Assembly (NCBI GenBank): GCA_023432655.1
Contig: JAEYUK010000001.1
Span: forward strand, 1 to 10,984
DNA from: Pseudomonadota bacterium
GTDB lineage: Bacteria; Bdellovibrionota; Bacteriovoracia; Bacteriovoracales; Bacteriovoracaceae
Direction of reading: 5' to 3'
Length of the DNA stretch: 10,984 nucleotides
Positions within the stretch are counted from its first letter, which is position 1. The number at the start of each line of letters is the position of its first letter. Below the pieces are notes generated by a model that ran no database searches, was not told the DNA's origin, and worked only from the letters and a program-made list of their open reading frames with translations. The translations under genes were made by a program, and so were the position numbers. Shown here piece by piece: positions 1 to 6,052 of this stretch.

Positions 1-1
1 C

Positions 2-2647
2 CAACGGAGAGCGCGACTTGCTGGTCAGCATTTCCTTTTTGCCAATGGTTATAACCGCGATTGGTATGGATTTGATTATGGCTCACTGATTGGTTCATTT
101 GATGGAGTGACTTGGTTCTCGGTAGGAAATCAAAGAAGAATTACCGCGAAAACGAACAAGCTTTATCTGGCCGTTAATACTTATCTCGGTGACCTCAGCG
201 TTGATAGTAATTTCAATGTGAGCGTTTCAGAAACGTCCGCTTATTCATCTGATATTCCGGACCATGATACGGAGACCGACGGGGCCCAGTGCCAACAGTC
301 TCATTATTGTAAAAATGATAACGATTGCTTCCGGCAGTTAGGCTACGATTATCTTTGTCAGAATGTTTCTCCTCAGACGACCAGCTGGCCTCAGTTTGAT
401 GCCAATGGTTCTGAAATTTTAGGTTCCGCTCAGCGCTCTCTTTCTTCCATTTTAGGTGGAGTGAATGGACAATCACTCCGATGTGTTTATCGCGGGCGTG
501 GGGCTCCTTGTCTTCCGAACTTGAATCAGGCACTGACTAAAGAGCAATTTAATGGATCGCCTTCAATAGGTTCTTTAACCTGCGCTCCAAACTATACCTG
601 TCAAGCGATCACCACTCCTAATCGATTCAATGATCGCATCGCGAGATTTGCCAACACTCCGGGTGCTCAGAACATTGCTGATCCGACAAATAAATCAGAC
701 ACCGTAGGACTTGGGGCCAGAGTCATACTTAGACCTTATGATTTTTACGGAAAAGCATCACTTCCATCGGTTGCCACCGCATCTTTAGTTTCAAATAAAA
801 TTGAAGCTGTCTGTGTTCCTGGTAAGAACGTAGCTGGAGCAGTTAGCACCTATGATCTTAACTCAAGGCTCCCGAGTAACCGCACTGAAACTTCTGATAA
901 GATTCTGGGTGTTGGAGCGAGTACTGCTTTAGTGATGTCTTCAAGAACCCTCAATGCCTGTCCGGCGACTGATGCAGCAGGGAACAGCATGCAGCTTTTC
1001 GATCTCCCTATGGGTGATCCAGTCCTTAATAGATTTACCTTCAGCCAGAATCTTTCTACCAATCTCTTAAACGTGTCTCCGCTGGTGGGTCTTAATATTT
1101 ACAATGTGAGTGGAGAGACCCCCGTCTCAATGGTGGGTTATCAGAGAAATGCCTGTTTAAGGGCTCCGGGGGCATCATGCTTTAGCGATATGGAATGCGC
1201 TCCTTCTCCACTCATTGCTTCAAAGGCCAAGTCTGCCAATCTTTCTTCAGTCCTTAATCCTGCTGAAGCTAAGTATTGGGAAGAAGAGTTGGTGTGTGGG
1301 AATCCAGACTTTAAGCAAATTAATGGCATTAACAATCCAGAATTTGATCTCAAGAAGAATACATGTTGCCGAGAAATTGGGAAAATCCTGACGGTCTACA
1401 CTCAAACTGATAGCTCAAGCTTTCAGTGGTGTGAGAATAACAACATTAAAGTTGCCGGCGTTAACACTACTTTCGCAAATTATGGCCGCTATTCCAGAGT
1501 ACATAGTGCCTATGACAAGATGACTTGTAATATAAATGAAATGGATTCCACCAAATCATTTGCGCTCTCGATTGCTGCGCCTAACTCTTCTGACCGCTTC
1601 CGTCAGATCTTAGGACAGTACAAAACTCTCGATACAATTAATCAGAGAACGTGTTGTACTAAAAACTGGGTAAGAAGTTTTGCCACTGAAAACGGCGGAG
1701 GCCATGCCTTTTCAAAAACTAAAATGCAGACCGTAGACAAGGCCATGTTTAAACATATCAGCTGGGGACCTGAAAATAACACTGTCGCAGGTGTGGTTGA
1801 CGCTCCTTTTGAGTGTGATCCTAACCAATTCACAAATGCTTCGTGTGAAGTTAAAAACCTTACACCGGATGAAGAGAATTTATACTTAACCTGGGCCGGA
1901 TCCCTTGAGTTGATCGGGATTCCACAAGTGGCAGTTAAAACTAATGATGAAATTTACAAGCTGGTAGATGATAATCAATTAAATGCGAGTCCTTTAAGAC
2001 TCCCACTTACTGATACCAACGATAAGGAAGTCTTCTTACCAGTCAATAGCGTTGGCGAAGACTTCAACAATAACGGCACCCGCTACTACTCGGCCGCTAG
2101 TTATGACAAGTTCAATATGCCGAATAACACCCTAAAGAAGGTTTTCTCTGAAAGTGAATTTAATTGTTGTATCCCTTCTGGTCAGGAAGTCCCTACGACA
2201 ACCCCTTCTTCTCAATGCTGTACAGGGTTTAAAGCATCCGATAACAATGTTCATCGTTGTTGTCTTCCTGATTTCACCGACGTCACTGTTTACTTAAACC
2301 GGTATGTTTCTTCAGAGGGCAGTGGCCTTCCGGATTCTTCCTATGATGAAGCCACTGGTTACATAAAAGATCCAGGTCAGGTAAAAATGATGGCCGTGCA
2401 GAAGAACCTCTGCTGCTCTGGCCAGGCGATGACAGGTGTAGCGATCAGCCAGCTTTCCATCCCTCTTACCGACGGGACCTTTAAGCCTGCGAGCCCTACC
2501 AGCATGACCCGTAGATTTAATTACCGCACGGATGAAGTTGATAATAATAGCGGAAATGTAGGCTCAATTTTTGATGCCGGTGTTCGCTGGAACAACCACG
2601 TCTATTGTGTGCCAGAGAGCTTTATCCAGGCCACCAAGAACAATTAA
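2..2647 (+). CDS. Large exported cysteine-rich protein with LecA-like N-terminal segment (5' end outside window)
   Basis: I do not recognise this gene as a named family. The frame is open from base 2 with no stop, so the GTG at 107 is internal and the true start lies upstream; 881 residues are visible. The first ~77 visible residues (NGYNRDWYGFDYGSLIG, then KLYLAVNTYLGD and a final beta strand) resemble the end of PA-IL/LecA-like galactose-binding beta-sandwich domains, where a 'LYLxVND' strand precedes the last strand. The rest is rich in Asn, Ser and Cys. Two early modules (around 480-520 and 1140-1200) share a C-x(n)-GAxC pattern, and six Cys-Cys dipeptides occur at 1364, 1652, 2165, 2216, 2258 and 2411. 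So many cysteines suggest a disulfide-bonded protein outside the cytoplasm; any signal peptide would be off the window. It ends 7 bases from the convergent uppP gene, and I see no clear terminator between them. Coding is certain; the lectin-like assignment is moderate and function is unknown. Confidence 0.88.
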   Translation, partial: QRRARLAGQHFLFANGYNRDWYGFDYGSLIGSFDGVTWFSVGNQRRITAKTNKLYLAVNTYLGDLSVDSNFNVSVSETSAYSSDIPDHDTETDGAQCQQSHYCKNDNDCFRQLGYDYLCQNVSPQTTSWPQFDANGSEILGSAQRSLSSILGGVNGQSLRCVYRGRGAPCLPNLNQALTKEQFNGSPSIGSLTCAPNYTCQAITTPNRFNDRIARFANTPGAQNIADPTNKSDTVGLGARVILRPYDFYGKASLPSVATASLVSNKIEAVCVPGKNVAGAVSTYDLNSRLPSNRTETSDKILGVGASTALVMSSRTLNACPATDAAGNSMQLFDLPMGDPVLNRFTFSQNLSTNLLNVSPLVGLNIYNVSGETPVSMVGYQRNACLRAPGASCFSDMECAPSPLIASKAKSANLSSVLNPAEAKYWEEELVCGNPDFKQINGINNPEFDLKKNTCCREIGKILTVYTQTDSSSFQWCENNNIKVAGVNTTFANYGRYSRVHSAYDKMTCNINEMDSTKSFALSIAAPNSSDRFRQILGQYKTLDTINQRTCCTKNWVRSFATENGGGHAFSKTKMQTVDKAMFKHISWGPENNTVAGVVDAPFECDPNQFTNASCEVKNLTPDEENLYLTWAGSLELIGIPQVAVKTNDEIYKLVDDNQLNASPLRLPLTDTNDKEVFLPVNSVGEDFNNNGTRYYSAASYDKFNMPNNTLKKVFSESEFNCCIPSGQEVPTTTPSSQCCTGFKASDNNVHRCCLPDFTDVTVYLNRYVSSEGSGLPDSSYDEATGYIKDPGQVKMMAVQKNLCCSGQAMTGVAISQLSIPLTDGTFKPASPTSMTRRFNYRTDEVDNNSGNVGSIFDAGVRWNNHVYCVPESFIQATKNN

Positions 2648-2654
2648 TGGTCTC

Positions 2655-3470
2655 CTAACTAAGAACAACAAAGATCATAATCAGCGCGATTATCCAGCGA
2701 TAAAACGCAAAGTACTTAAGTTCGATTCTTCCAATGAGTTTCATAAAAAAATGAACGGTCATCCATCCGACAATAAAAGATGCTATAACACCTGTCAGAA
2801 GGATCATCAAAGAAGAGTCATCCTGAGTTTTCATTAAGTCAGGAACTTCTTTCAGAATGCCGGCAATGATGATGGGCAGAGAAAGAAGAAAAGAGAAGGC
2901 CCCTGCCTCTTTTCTCTTCATCCCTAGTAAAAGGGCCATGGTTAAGGTGATCCCTGAACGGCTGACTCCGGGAAAAATCGCCAGTGCCTGGGCCATACCG
3001 ATAAGGCCTGCGAGCTTCCAGTTAAATCCATTCGTCATCGGTTCATCTAATAAATCTCTGCGGCCATTTTTCCAGTCAGAAAACCATAACAGCCCTCCGA
3101 AGAAAGTCAGATTGAAAACAATAATCCAGGGGTCACGGGCAAGCTTAGACAGAGGAAGAAACAGGAAAATAAATAAAACACTCACCATGGTGGAGAAAAT
3201 AAAATTCCTCACAAACCAACGATCCTCGCCCCCTATCTTGAAATTTGCGAGGTCTGCAGTGAAAGTTTTAGCATAACGGTAAATATCATTTTTAAAGTAA
3301 ACGATAACTGCCAGAGCGGTCCCAAAGTGCATCATCAAATCGAAAACAACACCTGGATCGTCAATTTTAATTACATAAGGAAGGAGGGCCAGATGGCCAC
3401 TGCTGCTCACTGGAAGAAATTCTGAAAGACCCTGAATCACTCCGTAAATGACTGCTTCTAAAAAATTCAT
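2655..3470 (-). CDS. uppP: Undecaprenyl-diphosphatase UppP (BacA family)
   Basis: This is an integral inner-membrane enzyme that dephosphorylates undecaprenyl diphosphate to the monophosphate, recycling the lipid carrier for peptidoglycan and other envelope polymers; overexpression in other bacteria gives bacitracin resistance. The 271 residues match the family's usual length (about 270). The (E/Q)xxxE motif is present as Q13-GLS-E17, followed by FLPVSSSGH (residues 18-26), and the second signature PGVSRSG lies at residues 167-173 with the catalytic-site Arg at 171. Several hydrophobic segments fit the polytopic fold. The ATG start has an AGGA Shine-Dalgarno six bases upstream that overlaps the stop codon of the preceding FHA gene, showing translational linkage. 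It is the last gene of this two-gene unit and converges on the cysteine-rich gene. Motifs are complete, so I expect an active enzyme. Confidence 0.97.
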   Translation of the reverse strand: MNFLEAVIYGVIQGLSEFLPVSSSGHLALLPYVIKIDDPGVVFDLMMHFGTALAVIVYFKNDIYRYAKTFTADLANFKIGGEDRWFVRNFIFSTMVSVLFIFLFLPLSKLARDPWIIVFNLTFFGGLLWFSDWKNGRRDLLDEPMTNGFNWKLAGLIGMAQALAIFPGVSRSGITLTMALLLGMKRKEAGAFSFLLSLPIIIAGILKEVPDLMKTQDDSSLMILLTGVIASFIVGWMTVHFFMKLIGRIELKYFAFYRWIIALIMIFVVLS

Positions 3471-3476
3471 CGTTGA

Positions 3477-3481
3477 TCCTA
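3477..3481 (-). promoter_or_regulatory. uppP ribosome binding site overlapping upstream stop codon
   Basis: On the minus strand the sequence reads TTTAGGATCAACGATG. The TAG is the stop codon of the FHA gene and AGGA is the Shine-Dalgarno of uppP, six bases before its ATG. Ribosomes finishing the FHA protein release on top of the uppP initiation site, which favours coupled translation and fixes the uppP start. Confidence 0.8.
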
Positions 3482-5827
3482 AATAATGGAAGTTTCCTCA
3501 ATCCCGAAATATTCCCTATTGTTGTTCTCTAAAGCATCTACCAGATCAGAAAAGTTCTGTTCTAACTTATTTACTATACTTCCACTGTTATCGCCTTCCG
3601 GTAGATCAGGAGAAACAGCTTCAATTAATTTTAGTAAAGCTTTCGCTTTGGTTTTCCAGATCTCAAGTTCCACAGGATCAGATTTTCTTAGTATTGAAGT
3701 AGAGTTCTCAAAATAAAAAGCGTACAGGCGCTGGGCCTTGGTTTCATTATTAAGCTCTCGTTTCAAATCTGGCGAAGAAAAAAAATCGAACACTTCAAGG
3801 GCACTCATCATGTCTTCAGAGGTTTCCCGATCTAAAGAAAACCAGTCTGCTTTATCAAGATTGTACTTAAGAAACTTATTGATAATCGTTTCTGCATTTT
3901 CCCGACGATTCAAAGAAAGCTTATATATTTTGCCTTCCCCTTTTATTAAAGGGACTAAAAGCTCAAACGGCTTTTGTTTTTTGTAACTAATCCTCATGAC
4001 AAAAGCATTTCCGACTTTAATAAACTTGATGTCATCGAAATCTTTGTACTCAATTAAACTTAGAAACGACGCTTTATAATCGATAAGTCCCTTAATGAGA
4101 AAAGTCTCATTCTGCATAACTTCCAAAGCATTATCCAGACTCAGTGAGAAAGCAACTTTTGTGAATTCAATGAATTCATTGGCAAAGGCCGTATTGGAAG
4201 CCTGATCATTGGCCTTTTTAAAGGCGGGGTTACTGTCAGGTGATTCATAAACAAAATTATAAATCTGCGGGTATTTATCATAGAGAGGTATATTGCCCTT
4301 TATTCCCATTCCAAGAAGCTGCTTAAGATTAAAAGTCTTAAACACTTCGAGTTCGATCTGCCGCTGGGTATCTTTTTGATAAAAGACAAGTCCTGAGCGA
4401 AAGGTAGTCTTACTTTTTGATCCCTGGAATCTAAAACTCGGAATCAGGGCCAGATCCGAACTATTGTATTGAAGCTTGAACCCAAGAACGGAACTAAGAT
4501 CACTGACGATGACCGGAGTACTTTCTTCAGTGGCTTCGCTATTTTCTGAATTTTTGACTTTTACCCTTTGGTCAATTCGATCATTAATCCCAACGGGGGC
4601 CGGAGGTTCAAATCCTTCAAATAATGGAGCGACAAGAGAGAGAGAGAGCATCAACGGGATGATGATAAAGCTTCCAATGATCGCCATCATCCTGGAGCTC
4701 GTATAGAGATGGGTGAAAGTTAATACTTCTTTAAAAGTTCTGCGAGAGATAACGGCGGGAGCATCAAACATAAGAAATGGTCCAGTGATAGCACCGATCA
4801 AAACCCTCAGGGCACCACCCACTCGATTCCAAATCACATTCCCCTGTGCTCTCACTGAAAGAAATAATTCCGAAACACTCACACCTAAAATCAAGGTCGA
4901 GAGGAAACGAACCAAAATGAACATAAATAAAAGTGGGCCAATATTAAAAGTGGCCGACAAGAAATTGTAGATATCTACAACCAGTGACCCCAAAAAACCA
5001 TTCTCTTCTTTTAGAGTGGAGATCAGTATATCCCAATCTACAGGAACTAGATTTTTCAGCATTTCCTGGACGCTCTCAAGAAAGCTTCTGAATTCATCAA
5101 AGGGTAATAAAATCACCAAGAGTGAGTAAGAAAGTAATATGTCGGAAAGAACTGCGACTAAACGAACGAGGCTATTAGCAGAATTTGTCTGAGAACCCGC
5201 CTTCTTTATCGGCAGAGCTTTATCTTCTTCTTCAGATGGCCCTTCGTCATATCCTTCTTCTTCAATGTCTTCTTCTAGATCTTCCTCGATATCTTCTTCA
5301 GGCTCTTCCTCTGGAAGTTCAGGGAGATCCGGAATGCCTTCTTCATCAAGCTCTTCCACTTCTTCTATGACATCTTCTTCTTCACTCTCTTCCGTTAAGA
5401 CTTCATCATTGGCTTCAGAAACAGCCCGGGATTCAGTGGTTATCCTAAGTTTTATTTCGAGGTCACCCACAGCGATCACATCGCTCTCTTCCAGAATAAT
5501 GTACTTTCCAACAGGAATTTTTTTTCCGTTTATATGAGTTCCTGCCACACTGCCATGATCTATGACTGAAGCGACATCTTGCTGAAGAATGAACGTTGCG
5601 TGACGAGGAGAAACGGATGGATCAGAGATAATGATGTCTCCAATTTCGCTTCCCACGGAAAGTTGGTTTTTAAGGGTATAAACAGGAGACTCTTCCATGT
5701 TACTGAGCTCAAGACCAAAAACTTTAACGTAATTGAACTTTTTTACTTCCATCCCAGGAAGTTCCGATTTCTGCTTTTCGCCATCATTTTTTGGCACTGA
5801 CTTTCGTTTAAAAAGCTTTCCTAGCAC
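3479..5827 (-). CDS. FHA-domain membrane protein with acidic linker and RDD-like transmembrane region
   Basis: The 782-residue protein has four parts. Residues ~48-128 form a forkhead-associated (FHA) domain, a phosphothreonine-peptide reader: VGS (59-60), SPRH (73-76) and GTHING (96-101) match the conserved G[R]S, SxxH and GTxxNG positions, although the usual Arg after Gly is Ser60. Residues ~138-202 are a strongly acidic Glu/Asp linker. Residues ~220-404 carry about four hydrophobic segments (near 220-241, 294-316, 337-356, 380-404); LVRLVAVLSDILLS and VIWNRVGGALRVLIG resemble the two halves of RDD-family membrane domains. The remaining ~370 residues are soluble and unrecognised. With four helices both ends would be cytoplasmic. 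The start is GTG at 5825-5827, chosen because AAGAAGG lies eight bases upstream. It is the first gene of a unit with uppP. Coding and FHA are secure; the RDD link is weaker, and coupling to Ser/Thr kinase signalling is inference. Confidence 0.9.
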   Translation of the reverse strand: MLGKLFKRKSVPKNDGEKQKSELPGMEVKKFNYVKVFGLELSNMEESPVYTLKNQLSVGSEIGDIIISDPSVSPRHATFILQQDVASVIDHGSVAGTHINGKKIPVGKYIILEESDVIAVGDLEIKLRITTESRAVSEANDEVLTEESEEEDVIEEVEELDEEGIPDLPELPEEEPEEDIEEDLEEDIEEEGYDEGPSEEEDKALPIKKAGSQTNSANSLVRLVAVLSDILLSYSLLVILLPFDEFRSFLESVQEMLKNLVPVDWDILISTLKEENGFLGSLVVDIYNFLSATFNIGPLLFMFILVRFLSTLILGVSVSELFLSVRAQGNVIWNRVGGALRVLIGAITGPFLMFDAPAVISRRTFKEVLTFTHLYTSSRMMAIIGSFIIIPLMLSLSLVAPLFEGFEPPAPVGINDRIDQRVKVKNSENSEATEESTPVIVSDLSSVLGFKLQYNSSDLALIPSFRFQGSKSKTTFRSGLVFYQKDTQRQIELEVFKTFNLKQLLGMGIKGNIPLYDKYPQIYNFVYESPDSNPAFKKANDQASNTAFANEFIEFTKVAFSLSLDNALEVMQNETFLIKGLIDYKASFLSLIEYKDFDDIKFIKVGNAFVMRISYKKQKPFELLVPLIKGEGKIYKLSLNRRENAETIINKFLKYNLDKADWFSLDRETSEDMMSALEVFDFFSSPDLKRELNNETKAQRLYAFYFENSTSILRKSDPVELEIWKTKAKALLKLIEAVSPDLPEGDNSGSIVNKLEQNFSDLVDALENNNREYFGIEETSII
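5222..5416 (-). repeat. Low-complexity acidic (Glu/Asp) linker coding repeat
   Basis: Degenerate GAA/GAG/GAT codon runs (seen as CTTCTT and TCTTCT on the plus strand) encode residues ~138-202 of the FHA protein, mostly Glu and Asp with scattered Pro, Leu and Ile. The antisense Ser-rich open frame at 5265-5537 is a by-product of this composition. Such stretches are usually flexible spacers and can vary in length between strains. Confidence 0.75.
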
Positions 5828-5828
5828 T

Positions 5829-5857
5829 TTGACAACCTTCTTAATAACCTATGGAAT
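5829..5857 (+). promoter_or_regulatory. Candidate sigma70-type promoter (distal) for the 6053 gene
   Basis: A perfect TTGACA at 5829-5834 is followed, after 17 bases, by TGGAAT (four of six matches to TATAAT) at 5852-5857. Transcription from here would start near 5864 and carry a leader of about 190 bases that includes the palindrome and stem-loops. It overlaps the start region of the divergent FHA gene. The -10 is weak, so this could be chance. Confidence 0.3.
5836..5842 (-). promoter_or_regulatory. Shine-Dalgarno for FHA gene (supports GTG start)
   Basis: On the minus strand AAGAAGG is followed by eight bases and then GTG. No better-placed ATG with such a site exists near the N-terminus; the first internal Met is residue 26. 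This supports GTG as the real start. Confidence 0.7.
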
Positions 5858-5910
5858 TACACTAGTTTAGTTTCACTTTTTTCCCCAGAATTGCCAAGAA
5901 ATTAGAGTTT

Positions 5911-5947
5911 AGGCCTCTTTTAGTAGGTCGCCGGACCTAAGGCCTCT
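5911..5947. repeat. AGGCCTCT direct repeat pair flanking a palindrome
   Basis: AGGCCTCT occurs at 5911-5918 and again at 5940-5947, a period of 29 bases, bracketing the 16-bp palindrome. Because AGGCCT is its own reverse complement, the two copies can also pair with each other around the inner stem, with a one-sided bulge on the left. The arrangement suggests a composite protein-binding site or a long leader hairpin. Confidence 0.65.
5924..5939. promoter_or_regulatory. Perfect 16-bp palindrome, candidate operator in the divergent promoter region
   Basis: TAGGTC-GCCG-GACCTA is an exact inverted repeat with 6-base arms and a 4-base centre. It sits where the -35 box would lie for the TACAAT element at 5947-5952, about 97 bases upstream of the FHA start and about 114 upstream of the 6053 start. 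Dyad symmetry at this place is typical of a dimeric regulator site (activator replacing a poor -35, or repressor). It could equally form an RNA hairpin if transcribed. Which regulator binds cannot be told. Confidence 0.5.
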
Positions 5948-5985
5948 ACAATAAAAGTAGAGTGTATCTGTAAGCTATCTACTTT
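5944..5985 (+). other. Two mutually exclusive stem-loops in the leader region
   Basis: CTCTAC (5944-5949) pairs perfectly with GTAGAG (5957-5962) around a 7-base loop. Alternatively AAAGTAGA (5954-5961) pairs perfectly with TCTACTTT (5978-5985) around a 16-base loop. Both use the same GTAGA segment, so only one can form. A run of seven T follows at 5993-5999, about seven bases after the second stem, too far for a classic intrinsic terminator. If the distal promoter is used, both stems would be in the transcript; from the TACAAT promoter most of the shared segment would be at or before the start. Confidence 0.4.
5947..5952 (+). promoter_or_regulatory. Candidate -10 box (TACAAT) for the 6053 gene
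   Basis: TACAAT differs from the sigma70 -10 consensus at one base. No good -35 exists at 16-18 bases upstream; that position is taken by the palindrome at 5924-5939. This would make it an activator-dependent or regulated promoter, with a start near 5959 and a leader of roughly 94 bases. Confidence 0.4.
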
Positions 5986-6052
5986 CTCTAAGTTTTTTTC
6001 GTGAAAATGCCGAGAAAACAAGAAGATACAGATTTATTTAAAGGGAAACGTT

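Noticed and set aside
107..109. GTG as the start codon of the first plus-strand gene
   Set aside because: The same frame is open without stops back to base 2, the upstream residues continue a beta-sandwich-like domain, and there is no well-placed ribosome binding site.
2648..2654. Bidirectional terminator between the convergent genes
   Set aside because: Only a 4-bp ACCA/TGGT pairing is visible around the 7-base gap and there is no T-run.
2571..2837. Plus-strand 88-residue frame across the convergent gene ends
   Set aside because: It overlaps both the end of the Cys-rich gene and the end of uppP in other frames, and has no recognisable protein features.
5222..5416. CRISPR-like or tandem repeat array
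   Set aside because: The repetition is trinucleotide codon bias for Glu/Asp, without fixed-length repeats or unique spacers.
5265..5537. Ser-rich plus-strand open frame
   Set aside because: It is the antisense of the Glu/Asp linker codons of the FHA gene; composition alone explains it.
5978..5999. Intrinsic terminator ending in the T-run at 5993-5999
   Set aside because: The stem ending at 5985 is about seven bases from the T-run and has low GC; the geometry is poor for termination.
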